Positions 52,201 to 61,056 are shown, counted from the first letter of the stretch. The stretch is 64,000 nt of DNA from Levilactobacillus brevis (GCA_003666485.1 CP032931.1:2914001-2978000), one strand, 5' to 3'. A program made the numbers and translations. Notes: generated by a model from the sequence alone, not told the origin.

Positions 52201-52845
52201 TTATTTAGGGGCCAAGCCCTTTTCCAAGAAATCAATCATGAGCGGGCCCGCCGTCGTGACCGGTTCAGCGGCCAGATTGCTGCGGACAAACTGGCTGACC
52301 ATGGTCCCAATCATGAACTGGGCGATGCGGTCGTTGGGCCAATCCACTAGCTCCCCGTCGGCCTTGAGCCGCTCCAACAAAGGATACAGGTTACGCTGCA
52401 CCAGCGGCACCGCGCGCTTCAGAAATTGTTCTCGCAAGTCCGCCCGCACCATGATTTCCGTCGCCAGCACCCGCATGACCTGCCCGTTGTCCTGCAAAAA
52501 TTGCAGCCGATCCGTGACGACCGCCGTGATCAGGTCGTGGCGCGTCATGTATTCTTGTCGGATCACCTTGGCCGCAAATTCCTCGACCAACCGCGGCAAG
52601 ACCTCCGTGGTAAACGGCGCCAGCACGGCCGCCAGCAGCTCATTTTTCGTCTTATAGCGCCGGTAAACGGTGCCCTCAGCCACGTCGGCGCGCGCAGCAA
52701 TTTCCTTGGTGGTAGTGTTGGCAAACCCGTGGGCCGCGAACAGCTCGAGGCTCGCCGCCAACACCCGTTTCTGTTTTGGGGGAATGTCCCCGCTGGCCGC
52801 CATCACGTCTTGAAAGGCGGTTTGAATATTCATTTCCTGTGTCAT
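52201..52845 (-). CDS. TetR-family regulator of the ABC exporter
   Basis: The 214-residue protein has a TetR helix-turn-helix at about residues 35-70 (FANTTTKEIAARADVAEGTVYRRYKTKNELLAAV). It is the last gene of an operon with an ABC-2 permease and its ATPase. Its likely operator, TGAGTG-GA-CACTCA, lies between promoter and first gene. Gene order implies autoregulation. GGAGGGT precedes the ATG. Confidence 0.9.
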   Translation of the reverse strand: MTQEMNIQTAFQDVMAASGDIPPKQKRVLAASLELFAAHGFANTTTKEIAARADVAEGTVYRRYKTKNELLAAVLAPFTTEVLPRLVEEFAAKVIRQEYMTRHDLITAVVTDRLQFLQDNGQVMRVLATEIMVRADLREQFLKRAVPLVQRNLYPLLERLKADGELVDWPNDRIAQFMIGTMVSQFVRSNLAAEPVTTAGPLMIDFLEKGLAPK

Positions 52846-52846
52846 G

Positions 52847-54028
52847 TTAGACCCTCCGATAGCGTTTCATCCCAACGACATTGAGTACCGTAAACAGTGC
52901 GGTGAAGCCCACTAGAATTGCCAGCTCACCAGCAACGCCACTGAAGGTCATCCCCCGTGTCGCCACATTCATCAGCGCATTGCCGCCGTAGTATAGCGGG
53001 AAGATGTGGGCGATCCACTGCAGCCAGTGGGCCATCTGGTCGACCGGGATCAGGCCGGAGAAGAAGACCTGCGGCACGATGAGGATGGGAATAAACTGCA
53101 TCATCTGGAATTCTGAATTGGCAAACGTCGACACGAAGATTCCCATCGACAGCGCCACCAACGCCAGCAAGAAGTTGATCAGTAAAATCAGCCAGACGCT
53201 CCCTAACATGTGAATCTTAAAGACCGTCAACGCAAATGTCACGGTAATCAGCGTTTGGACCAGGGCAAATAGCCCGTAACCCAACAGGTAGCCGCTGATG
53301 ATCTCGCCGCGGCGAATTGGCGTGGCTAACAACCGCGTCAGTGTGCCCGTCGTCCGCTCATTCAGTAGGGAAATTCCCGAAATCAGGAAGACAAAGAAGA
53401 AGACGAAGAATCCCAGCAGAATCGGTAAGAACGTATCGAAGAAGGTCGAGTCCGCGCTACCGTACAGGTAATGGCTGGTCACCGTGTAGGTCTTGGGGGC
53501 CTGAAGCTGGGTCTTAGCGGTCGCCGTCGCTGACGGCCGCTTGCCTTGTGACGCAGCCATTTGTTGTTGCTGGGCCATGACCGCCTTTAACGCCTTGGCC
53601 TGCGTGGTCAGCGCCTGCTTTTGTGCCTTGGTCGCTGCCACCAATGCCTGAACCCGCAGCTTGGTCAACCCGCCCTGCAAGGCCTGCCGTACCAGCGCCG
53701 AATCACTGGGCTGGCTGTTTTGGTAGGTCACCGTTAGCTTGCCTGACTTTTGCTGAATGAAAGCTGCCAAATTATCTTCTCGCACCGCCGTCTTAGCGGT
53801 CGTCGTTTTGGTGTAGTGATGGAGCTTAACGTGCTTGTTCTTGACGGCCTTGACCAGACTGGTATCGACATTGCTGACACCGATCTTGGCCACCGAATCT
53901 GAGTTGGTATTAAATAAGAAATACATCAAAGATAAAATAAATAATGGCGCAATGAACATCAATGCTAACGTTCGCTTATCCCGCAGCATTTCTCGAATGA
54001 CCCGTTTAAATATCGCGATGACTCTCAT
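52847..54028 (-). CDS. ABC-2 type permease (drug-exporter-like)
   Basis: The 393-residue protein has one N-terminal membrane helix (TLALMFIAPLFILSLMYFLF), a large extracytoplasmic region rich in Lys, Ala and Gln (residues about 45-185), then five membrane segments. This is the YhgE/NatB-like layout of exporter permeases. It overlaps the end of the ATPase gene by 23 bases. Its substrate is unknown, but TetR control suggests a toxic compound. Confidence 0.9.
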   Translation of the reverse strand: MRVIAIFKRVIREMLRDKRTLALMFIAPLFILSLMYFLFNTNSDSVAKIGVSNVDTSLVKAVKNKHVKLHHYTKTTTAKTAVREDNLAAFIQQKSGKLTVTYQNSQPSDSALVRQALQGGLTKLRVQALVAATKAQKQALTTQAKALKAVMAQQQQMAASQGKRPSATATAKTQLQAPKTYTVTSHYLYGSADSTFFDTFLPILLGFFVFFFVFLISGISLLNERTTGTLTRLLATPIRRGEIISGYLLGYGLFALVQTLITVTFALTVFKIHMLGSVWLILLINFLLALVALSMGIFVSTFANSEFQMMQFIPILIVPQVFFSGLIPVDQMAHWLQWIAHIFPLYYGGNALMNVATRGMTFSGVAGELAILVGFTALFTVLNVVGMKRYRRV

Positions 54029-54749
54029 CTTGTAGCCGCCCCGCTTTCAAAAAGACTTGTTCGATCGTTGATACCGCATATTCGTGCTCCAGGTTCTGTG
54101 GTGTGCCCTGAGCCAACGCGATGCCCTCACGAATCAGCATCAGGTAATCACACCGCTCGGCCTCGTCCATGACGTGGGTCGTCACCAGAATCGACTTGCC
54201 GGCATCCCGCAGCTGGTTAAGTTCCGCCCAGATCTGTTGCCGCAACTCGGGGTCGATTCCCACCGTCGGCTCATCTAAGATCAAGAGGTCAGGGTCTTGC
54301 ACCAACGCGATTGCCAGTGATAACCGCCGTTTCATCCCCCCAGAATAAGCGGACACGCGGCGGTCTAACGCATCCGTCAAATTGACCACCGTTGCCGCAT
54401 GCGTAATGGCCGCGGTTAATTTGGCCTTCGGCACGCTCATCAGTTCCGCAAAGAACCGAATATTTTCGCGCGCCGTCAGGTCTTCGTAAAGGGCATCGCT
54501 CTGGGCCATGTAGCCGATGCGCTGCATGATCTTACGGTTAGGCATCGTGACACCCAGCACCGTGGTCGTGCCGGCATCGACCTTCTCCATCCCCAAGATT
54601 GCCTTCACCAGCGTGGTCTTACCCGCCCCAGACGGGCCGATCAACCCCATGATTTGGCCCGCGGGTAACCGTAGACTGATTTGCTTCAACACCGGATTAT
54701 CGCCAAAGGACTTGGCCACATCCGTGACTTCAATGGTATTGGTGCGCAT
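54006..54749 (-). CDS. ABC transporter ATPase
   Basis: The protein of about 247 residues has Walker A GPSGAGKTTLVKA (about residue 38), Q-loop MAQSDAL, signature YSGGMKRRLSLA (about 135), Walker B LLILDEPTVGIDP and H-loop TTHVMDEAE. The start at 54749 has AAAGGAGGGG about 8 bases upstream; an earlier ATG has no such site. It is the first gene of the ATPase-permease-TetR operon. Confidence 0.94.
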   Translation of the reverse strand: MRTNTIEVTDVAKSFGDNPVLKQISLRLPAGQIMGLIGPSGAGKTTLVKAILGMEKVDAGTTTVLGVTMPNRKIMQRIGYMAQSDALYEDLTARENIRFFAELMSVPKAKLTAAITHAATVVNLTDALDRRVSAYSGGMKRRLSLAIALVQDPDLLILDEPTVGIDPELRQQIWAELNQLRDAGKSILVTTHVMDEAERCDYLMLIREGIALAQGTPQNLEHEYAVSTIEQVFLKAGRLQDESHRDI

Positions 54750-54771
54750 GAAAACCCCTCCTTTGCAATAA

Positions 54772-54785
54772 TGAGTGGACACTCA
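54772..54785. promoter_or_regulatory. TetR operator downstream of the ABC promoter
   Basis: TGAGTGGACACTCA has perfect 6-base arms. It lies just after the expected transcription start, where a bound repressor would block elongation. Confidence 0.7.
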
Positions 54786-54800
54786 CTCATTTCTGTCTTT

Positions 54801-54829
54801 ATCATAGAGCGTCTACCCGGGAAAGTCAA
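54801..54829 (-). promoter_or_regulatory. Promoter of the ABC exporter operon
   Basis: On the minus strand TTGACT and TATGAT are separated by exactly 17 bases. Confidence 0.75.
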
Positions 54830-55038
54830 CGCTTATTTGTTAGCGGTTTTATTACGGGACTACGACCAGTTCTAAAGTGGTGAGCCTACGCGGTAGAACC
54901 TAGCCGTGACAAGCTAAGGCTTCGTATTGCCATCTGCCCTCCACCTCATTTCTAGACGTAAACCTTTCGCTTCTTTAATTGCTCCTACAATTACCAGTAT
55001 GCTGAGATCGTTCCAAAATTAAGAGGCGGAAACATGTT

Positions 55039-55152
55039 ATGAAGACTATGGTTAAGAAAACATCGCGATTGCTTGCGGGGATAATGTTGTGTACACTAGA
55101 GGCACAGACTGAATTTAGCGCTGAAGTCTGCTCTCAAAAAAGCTGGTTTTAA
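55039..55152 (+). CDS. Possible 37-residue peptide
   Basis: A frame from ATG 55039 with AGAGGCGG upstream encodes a basic start, a hydrophobic stretch (RLLAGIMLCTLEA) and a short end with a Cys. It looks like a signal peptide without a mature protein, so it could be a gene remnant. It is the only coding-like content in the gap 54830-55221. Confidence 0.3.
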   Translation: MKTMVKKTSRLLAGIMLCTLEAQTEFSAEVCSQKSWF

Positions 55153-55221
55153 CAATTACTGGACCGGCGTTTTAGCAAAGACTAGCGCCTTCCTATCCTT
55201 CTAAAAGGGACGCGAATTTTA

Positions 55222-55464
55222 ATGAAGAATTTATACAAGCGATACCGGGTACAACTCACCAATTACTTTGACAGCATCGAACTGATGGCATTCATTATCT
55301 TGTTGATTGTCTTCGCCATAAAGGGACCAATAGATTTGTTTACCAATGGTCACTACCACTTACTTAGCTATATCGGCCTTTCAATCAAGGCAATTATTAG
55401 TGTCGCCGTGTCATTTATCATCGTCTTCATCATTGATTGTATCAATGCCAATCGTAAATCTTAA
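55222..55464 (+). CDS. Small two-helix membrane protein
   Basis: The 80-residue protein has two hydrophobic helices (IELMAFIILLIVFAIKG and AIISVAVSFIIVFIIDCI). A weak GGGA Shine-Dalgarno lies about 12 bases upstream. A strong terminator follows. Function unknown. Confidence 0.6.
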   Translation: MKNLYKRYRVQLTNYFDSIELMAFIILLIVFAIKGPIDLFTNGHYHLLSYIGLSIKAIISVAVSFIIVFIIDCINANRKS

Positions 55465-55477
55465 TCTGTATGCTAAA

Positions 55478-55520
55478 ATAACCAGCAAGATAACACGCTT
55501 GTCTTTGCTGGTTATTTTTG
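55478..55520 (+). terminator. Terminator of the 80-residue membrane gene
   Basis: AAATAACCAGCAAGA pairs with TCTTTGCTGGTTATTT and is followed by TTTG. Confidence 0.85.
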
Positions 55521-55684
55521 TTCTTTGTCAGTTGCTGGGAAGCATTCGAGAGGTTCAATTCATTCTGCAAATTGGGCCTCTTTTTTGACTCGACTTTTAA
55601 AATCGATTGGCCAATCACAATAACTGTCGGCAGGCGGCTCAGGCCAGGCCATGTGGCTAGTCATCTTTTACCGGTCACTTTGAC

Positions 55685-56158
55685 TTACTGATTTTTCGGT
55701 GCGGTCTTTCCCGGCGTCTCGTTGGCCACGGCGCGCAAGGCCACCTGGCGAATCTGGGCGACCAGCGCATCGTGGTCTGCGGCCGGCACGTCGGTCAGCA
55801 ATTGGTCAGCGACCTCTTGGCGCAGCTTCACGATTTCTGGGTACAGGGCCTCACCGCGTTTGGTCAACGATAACTCATAGACCCGCTTATCGGCCTTGGA
55901 CTGGCGTTTGCGGACATACCCCAGATTCACCAGCTGATTGACCGCGCGGGTCACATTGCTGGGGTTCAGATACGTCAGGGCAATCAGTCGGTCTTGCGTC
56001 AACCGCGGCTGCTCATGAATCCGCAAGATGTAGTAGTACATGCTGGCGTTGAGCCGGTATGGCTGCAGGCGCCGGTCCAACGCAATTCGGGTATAGCGAT
56101 TGGCGATCGACAACCATTTTAAAATGTCAGGATCATTGCTACTGGTGACCATAGGCAC
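55685..56158 (-). CDS. MarR-family regulator
   Basis: The 157-residue protein has a MarR winged helix: LTQDRLIALTYLNPSNVTRAVNQLVNLGYVRKRQSKADKRVYELSLTKRG across residues about 52-102, with DKR in the wing. It stands alone, so its targets cannot be read from context. The C-terminus has a dimerisation helix. Confidence 0.88.
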   Translation of the reverse strand: MPMVTSSNDPDILKWLSIANRYTRIALDRRLQPYRLNASMYYYILRIHEQPRLTQDRLIALTYLNPSNVTRAVNQLVNLGYVRKRQSKADKRVYELSLTKRGEALYPEIVKLRQEVADQLLTDVPAADHDALVAQIRQVALRAVANETPGKTAPKNQ

Positions 56159-56240
56159 CCTTCTCTCCTAAAATTACGTGCGCAAGCATATACTAAATTG
56201 GATTTGTTGTCAAGCAAAGGCCGCAGTGACGGCTGCCATC

Positions 56241-56275
56241 AAAAAAAGAGCTCGGCAGCAATGCCCCTAGCTCTT
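56241..56275 (-). terminator. Terminator of lepB
   Basis: AAGAGCT and AGCTCTT pair around a GC-rich inner stem, with seven T on the minus strand, about 40 bases after the lepB stop. Confidence 0.75.
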
Positions 56276-56313
56276 CTCTTCAGCCCGATTAACGTTCAGG
56301 CCACATTTTTAAA

Positions 56314-56907
56314 TTAGTAGGCCAGCGAATTGATATTTGCCCGCCGCGTCTTGTTGGAAGCCCAGAATGGCACCTTGACGACGCCCAAGACCTTGTCCTT
56401 ATCAACGAAGCCCCAGTAACGGCTATCGTTAGACACGCTCCGATGGTCGCCCAACACGAAGTACTTGCCCTTAGGGACGACCGTGGTAATGGCCTTGCCA
56501 TCATTCCATTTCTGCGTCTTTTGGAGGCTGGCTAACGTCCAGTTACCGGTCCCCGAAGTCCGTTCACTCTTAGAAATGAAGCTTTGCTTGATCTTTTTGT
56601 GGTTAACGTAGATGTACCCATTCTTGCTGGTTACGGAATCGCCCGGCAAGCCAATGACCCGCTTGACGTAATTGGTATTGGCCTTGGCAGAAGGATCTTC
56701 ACCGTGAGCATCGAATACGATCACGCTTAAATGCTTGACCTTCGCTTGCTTCCAGGCAAAAACCTTTTCGTTGTTTTGCAGGTTCGGTTCCATAGATGGC
56801 CCGTCAACCCGCACCCGGGTAAAGACAAATGACTTAATCGCAAAGGCGATGGCCAACCCGATGATCACCGGAATGATCCAACTCATAACTTCCTTGATTG
56901 CTTTCAT
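56314..56907 (-). CDS. lepB: Signal peptidase I
   Basis: The membrane-bound serine peptidase removes signal peptides. The 197-residue Gram-positive type has one N-terminal membrane helix (WIIPVIIGLAIAFAIKSFVF), the catalytic Ser in DGPSMEPNL (about residue 38), the catalytic Lys in YVKRVIGLPGD (about 80) and the family box LGDHRSVSNDSRYWGFV (about 152). AAGGAG lies before the ATG. The gap to the next gene (56908-57257) holds its promoter and a hairpin AATCCGA/TCGGATT (57049-57077). Confidence 0.95.
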   Translation of the reverse strand: MKAIKEVMSWIIPVIIGLAIAFAIKSFVFTRVRVDGPSMEPNLQNNEKVFAWKQAKVKHLSVIVFDAHGEDPSAKANTNYVKRVIGLPGDSVTSKNGYIYVNHKKIKQSFISKSERTSGTGNWTLASLQKTQKWNDGKAITTVVPKGKYFVLGDHRSVSNDSRYWGFVDKDKVLGVVKVPFWASNKTRRANINSLAY

Positions 56908-57257
56908 GCTGCCGCTCCTTAATATTCAAATATTCATATACTGTTATCATACACCCCCGCCGTGGCCAGGAAAACTTTTCGCCATCTAAGGGGGTCGAGT
57001 TTAATCTTACCATTTACTGACCAAAACGCCCACGTTTTCGCTAAAATTAATCCGAGAGAATTCTCATCATCGGATTTTTCCCGGTCTAACAGCGTTTAGC
57101 ACCGTTTACACCAACCTTACGATTTCATTACGAGCACCAACAGTGCTTGCAAATTTTGGGGATTCCAGCAATAATTAGAAAAAACAATGAGAGCCAGCCT
57201 GATGTCCCACTGACTCGCGCAATCATTTTAATTTTATTTATGAAAGGCTGACTGCTT

Positions 57258-58451
57258 TTGAATCCTACACTGACACGGCGCCGGCAAATTTGGCTGACGC
57301 TGTTACTGGGGACCGTGAGTGCGACCGGCCCCCTGGCCATTGACCTGTACCTCCCGGCGCTACCGCAAATGAAGGTCCAATTTGCCACCAACGCCTCGCT
57401 AATGCAGCTGAGCATCACCGCCTGCCTGATTGGGCTCGCGTTGGGCCAGCTGATTGCCGGGCCGTTATCTGACCAATATGGCCGCCACAAGCCTCTGATT
57501 ACGGGCTTTGTCATCTTCGGGTTGGTTTCGCTGGCCATGGCCTTTATCCATTCGATCACCCTGCTGATCATTTTACGCTTTATCCAAGGCCTCGCCGGTG
57601 CCACCGGTCAAGTCCTGGCCCGGGCCGTGGCGCGCGACCTCTTTTCCGGCAAACGCCTGACACGCTTCTATGCGCTGCTTAATACGGTCAATGGCGTCTT
57701 TCCCATCATCGCGCCGATTATTGGGGGCGTCATGATCCACTACGTCGACTGGCAAGCCATTTTCATCTTACTGGCCATCATCGGCTGGGTCATCGCTTTG
57801 GCCGTGGCATTTGGCCTTCACGAATCCCTGCCCGCTGACCAACGCCAGACTGGCGGCTTTACCACTTCGCTGGCAGCCATGGGCAAGCTGGTCGTTCAAC
57901 CCGCCTTTTGGCCCTTGATTCTAGCCACTGGCTTGGTTTACGGCGGCCTGTTCAGCTACATTTCCGCATCGACCTTCGTCTTTCAAACGGGCTTTGGCCT
58001 AGCGCCGCAAACGTTTAGCCTGCTATACGCCTTTAATGGGCTGGGCATCGTGGTCGGTAGTAACTTGCCCGGCCAACTGGCAAGTCGCTTCACCAACCGC
58101 CAACAAGTCACCAGTCTATTGACCCTAGCGGCCGGCGTCAGTGCGATTTTGCTGGCAACGCTGTTATTCCCGGCTAACGTCTGGGTCGTGAGCGTCTTGA
58201 TTCTGGCGCTGGTCATCTTGATTGGCGCGCTGCTCACGCTGACGGTCACCATCATCATGGACCAAGCCACCAGTAATGCCGGCGGGGCCTCCGCGGTAAT
58301 TGGTCTGGCACAAAATGCCTGTGGCGGCCTGGCATCACCGCTAGTTGGTCTGTCCGGTAGCTCATACGCGGCCATGGCCACGATGCTGTTGATCTGCAAT
58401 GTCGGTGCACTCGGCTTGGTACGGTTCCAGGGACACACCGCGCGACAATAA
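57258..58451 (+). CDS. MFS drug exporter (Bcr/CflA type)
   Basis: The 397-residue protein has 12 membrane segments and the Bcr/CflA opening ATGPLAIDLYLPALPQM. GPLSDQYGRHKPLI is the MFS motif between helices 2 and 3, and RFIQGLAGATGQVLARAVARD is also typical. It exports small toxic compounds with protons. The start is TTG with AAAGG about 10 bases upstream. Confidence 0.92.
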   Translation: MNPTLTRRRQIWLTLLLGTVSATGPLAIDLYLPALPQMKVQFATNASLMQLSITACLIGLALGQLIAGPLSDQYGRHKPLITGFVIFGLVSLAMAFIHSITLLIILRFIQGLAGATGQVLARAVARDLFSGKRLTRFYALLNTVNGVFPIIAPIIGGVMIHYVDWQAIFILLAIIGWVIALAVAFGLHESLPADQRQTGGFTTSLAAMGKLVVQPAFWPLILATGLVYGGLFSYISASTFVFQTGFGLAPQTFSLLYAFNGLGIVVGSNLPGQLASRFTNRQQVTSLLTLAAGVSAILLATLLFPANVWVVSVLILALVILIGALLTLTVTIIMDQATSNAGGASAVIGLAQNACGGLASPLVGLSGSSYAAMATMLLICNVGALGLVRFQGHTARQ

Positions 58452-58655
58452 GCGATTGACAACGCTGTGTTGGTTAAGTGAATTCCTCCAACTCCCAGTG
58501 TTTTTAGCCATTTCGCGGTGACTGGGCGACTTTCAAATCGTCTAACCCCCTGGTTTGTGAAAAACATGCTACACTACACGTACAGACAACGTTAAGGATA
58601 CCGCCTCCTTCTTAGCACTCCCCCACGGCGCGGTAAACTTATCAGCTTAAACTTA

Positions 58656-58697
58656 AAAACGTCCGGTGCACTTCGGTGTCCGGGCGTTTTGTCTATC
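58656..58697. terminator. Hairpin terminator in the gap after the MFS gene
   Basis: AAAACGTCCGG pairs with TCCGGGCGTTTT. It lies 200 bases after the MFS stop and ends a possible short transcript with an extended -10 TGCTACACT at 58567-58575. Confidence 0.65.
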
Positions 58698-58750
58698 GTA
58701 TTTAACAACGTTGCGTGGTGCTCGCCGACTTACGGTTGATCAAACCAGTT

Positions 58751-59056
58751 ACCTGCGGCTGTCAGGCATTCCGCCTGCTATGGGGGACACCTCCAGCCTG
58801 AAAAGCGGGCTTCCGGTTCGCTTGAAAGCCTCGCCAAAATCGCGAGTCTTCCAAGTCGCCCCACGCTGTAACCTGGCCCAAAACGCCAGGTAACACCGTC
58901 GACACAGCTGGCTACACGCCTGACCGCCTCCGGTATGTTTGCCACTCGCGCGGACATGGCAGTGGTCCACCCCTCAGAACTCAGTGTTCTGGGTCCAATG
59001 ATTCACGCCGGACGACCACGACAACTCTGTGAGTGGAACGCCTGACAGCCACAGGT
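58751..59056. repeat. Non-coding element with inverted ends
   Basis: ACCTGCGGCTGTCAGGCATT at the left end is the inverted match, with three mismatches, of AACGCCTGACAGCCACAGGT at the right end. The inside has further short stems (for example CAGAAC/GTTCTG). A minus-strand frame inside has no ribosome binding site and lacks protein-like composition. With the C-rich segment and terminator before it, this accounts for the 625-base gap 58452-59076. It ends 20 bases from the stop of the next minus gene. Confidence 0.6.
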
Positions 59057-59076
59057 GAATGCCATCCGGGTAACCG

Positions 59077-60285
59077 CTAGTTGCCGCGGCCCCACTGGGT
59101 CAGTTGGGCGACGACATTTTTCAAGATTTTGATGCCCAGCTGGTAGTCCGGCTCCGAGCCCAACATTCGAAAGGCCAGCGTCCACGCGTCGTGGTACACG
59201 CTGACGGTCAGTTGGAAATGCGGCATCGTGCGGTAGGCCCCGGCAAAGTAGATCTGACTGACCGCGGCCCCGGCAAATTGCAAGCGGGTATGGTCGATAT
59301 GACCGAAGTTGGCAAAGGAAATAGCCGCTTGCGGCCGGTGTTTACCCGCTAAGCGCCGGACCAATTGTGGTGGTAACGCACGGCTCATGCGGTTGAGCTC
59401 GACTAACGGCGGCAGGTAGGCCAATTCGGCGCGCAACTGACTGATGGTCGCCTGCGTGCGCTGAACCACGTCCGCCAGTTGGTCGCCGGCTTCTACCGTA
59501 ATGGGAATCGGCATTTCGCTGGTCAGGTTCGCGACTTGGACCACGTTGGTTGCCACGACCGGACCGTGCAACCGCAGATCCACTTGATACGGGATCACCA
59601 GCCGATTTTCACCGGTCAGGGCAAAGAGGGCCAGTGCGTACGCCGATAACAAGACGGCGTTCATGGTCACATTTTCCGCCTGCGTGCGTTGGCGCAACCG
59701 CCGACTGACGACGCGCGGAATCGTGGCCTCACCGCGGTGGTGGTGGACATCCCCCCGTAACCGCGGGAAGGTCTCATCCGAGTTGCCGTTCAACGTCGGC
59801 AAGGCGCGATGGGGATGGCGCAGGTGGGCCAAAATTTTCCGCACGCTGCGCTCATTGGTAAAGTTCGCCAGGTCCTGCCCATCGTAGGCCGCCGCCAACA
59901 AGTAGAGGTAGTGTTTGAACCCCTCACCGTCCGTCAACAGGCGGCTCATCGACAACCGCAACGCATCATAGTCGGGATGATGGAGGACTTGGATCTTCAG
60001 TTGCGGACCGGCTAAAACGTCTAAGGCCGCACGTCCCGGGTCATGGGCGGCCGTAAATTCTTCGATCACCTGGTCCAAGACGTCGGTCTCAACTTCGAAC
60101 CGATTCCAACGTAAATTGTAGCGGCCCAACACCTGTGGGACCACCGTTTGTGTCGTGGCAATCGCGGTCTTCAACCGGTCCACGTCAATGGGGTGCGTCA
60201 AACTCAGTGTACACTCGAGCAACGGATACGTTTCCGCCAAATCTAGCGTTGGCATCAAGTCCAACGGTTCACCATGATAGAACAT
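59077..60285 (-). CDS. Condensation-fold protein with degenerate active site
   Basis: The protein of about 402 residues resembles CoA-dependent acyltransferase/condensation domains in layout: an N-terminal half with LRLSMSRLLTDGEGFKHYLYLL in the position of the HHxxxDG motif (about residue 125), and a C-terminal half with NAVLLSAYALALF and ISFANFGHID. The two histidines are replaced (Ser-Arg) while the DG is kept. The start at 60285 has AAGGAGGGG 8 bases upstream. No carrier protein or NRPS gene is nearby. Confidence 0.65.
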   Translation of the reverse strand: MFYHGEPLDLMPTLDLAETYPLLECTLSLTHPIDVDRLKTAIATTQTVVPQVLGRYNLRWNRFEVETDVLDQVIEEFTAAHDPGRAALDVLAGPQLKIQVLHHPDYDALRLSMSRLLTDGEGFKHYLYLLAAAYDGQDLANFTNERSVRKILAHLRHPHRALPTLNGNSDETFPRLRGDVHHHRGEATIPRVVSRRLRQRTQAENVTMNAVLLSAYALALFALTGENRLVIPYQVDLRLHGPVVATNVVQVANLTSEMPIPITVEAGDQLADVVQRTQATISQLRAELAYLPPLVELNRMSRALPPQLVRRLAGKHRPQAAISFANFGHIDHTRLQFAGAAVSQIYFAGAYRTMPHFQLTVSVYHDAWTLAFRMLGSEPDYQLGIKILKNVVAQLTQWGRGN

Positions 60286-60458
60286 GCTAACACCCCTCCT
60301 TGCTGATTTACCCACAGTATAGCAAAGCTCCTCGCGTTGACCGCAGCATTTTACTCAGATATTGCGAAAAATTAATAAACCCGTAACCTACCGTCAGTGT
60401 CGCCGTTTCTCAGGGACTCTGTTAAAATGGGGGCAGCAAAAATAATGAGGTGACTCTT

Positions 60459-60983
60459 TTGACCAATAAACCAGCTCCCGTTTCCTGTAACGCCACGCTC
60501 ATCGTGACCAGCCACCGGGTGTTTCAACCCGATCTCAACGAGCACGACTCCGTTTTCGGCGGTAAGATCCTGTCACTGGTCGACGACAGTGCGTCCGTGG
60601 CGGCCGTGCGGTTGACCCACAAGACTGTGGTGACGGCTTCTTTTGACCACGTCAGCTTTCTGCGGCCATTTCATCTGGACGATTCCATGTTCTTGGAAGC
60701 CTACGTGACTGGTACCGGGACGCGGTCGCTAGAGGTCTTCGTCAAAATTATTGGCGAAAACCTGACGACCGGCGAGCGTTTCGTCGGCTACACCTGCTTC
60801 ATTACCTATGTCATTGAAGACCCAACGGCCAGCGACCCACTGCCAGACGTGGCGCCCGTCACCGCTGAGCAGCGCTACATTTGTGCCGGCTATGACAAAC
60901 GAACCGCACAACGTAAGGAACGCCGGATCGAACAGCGCGGATTGAACGCCCACGTCACGGTCTCCTCACCGTGGCCGATGTAA
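60459..60983 (+). CDS. Acyl-CoA thioesterase (hotdog fold, YkhA-like)
   Basis: The 174-residue protein shows RVFQPDLNEHDSVFGGKILSLVDDSASVAA, with the Asn and Asp pattern of BACH/YkhA thioesterases, then TASFDHVSFLRPFHL. It hydrolyses acyl-CoA. I choose the TTG at 60459, because GAGGTG lies six bases upstream. The GTG at 60450 would overlap that ribosome binding site. The end of the protein is basic. Confidence 0.87.
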   Translation: MTNKPAPVSCNATLIVTSHRVFQPDLNEHDSVFGGKILSLVDDSASVAAVRLTHKTVVTASFDHVSFLRPFHLDDSMFLEAYVTGTGTRSLEVFVKIIGENLTTGERFVGYTCFITYVIEDPTASDPLPDVAPVTAEQRYICAGYDKRTAQRKERRIEQRGLNAHVTVSSPWPM

Positions 60984-60999
60984 TGTTTCATGTGAAACA
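60984..60999. other. parS-like site 5
   Basis: TGTTTCATGTGAAACA has one mismatch to TGTTTCACGTGAAACA. It starts right after the thioesterase stop. Confidence 0.6.
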
Positions 61000-61015
61000 T
61001 CCAGAAGTTACCTTA

Positions 61016-61056
61016 AACTAGCGCGGAACTGGGACTTACCTGGCACCGCGCTAGTT
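61016..61056 (+). terminator. Terminator of the thioesterase gene
   Basis: ACTAGCGCGG pairs with CCGCGCTAGT around an 18-base loop. The T-run is weak (TTGTGTC). Confidence 0.65.

Noticed and set aside
57128-57604. Long minus-strand frame opposite the MFS gene
   Set aside because: It mirrors the exporter's coding strand and shows no independent start signal or protein motif.
58749-58970. A 73-codon minus-strand frame inside the inverted-end element
   Set aside because: It has no ribosome binding site, an odd composition rich in Cys, Arg and Gly, and lies wholly within a repeat-like structure. I treat it as chance.
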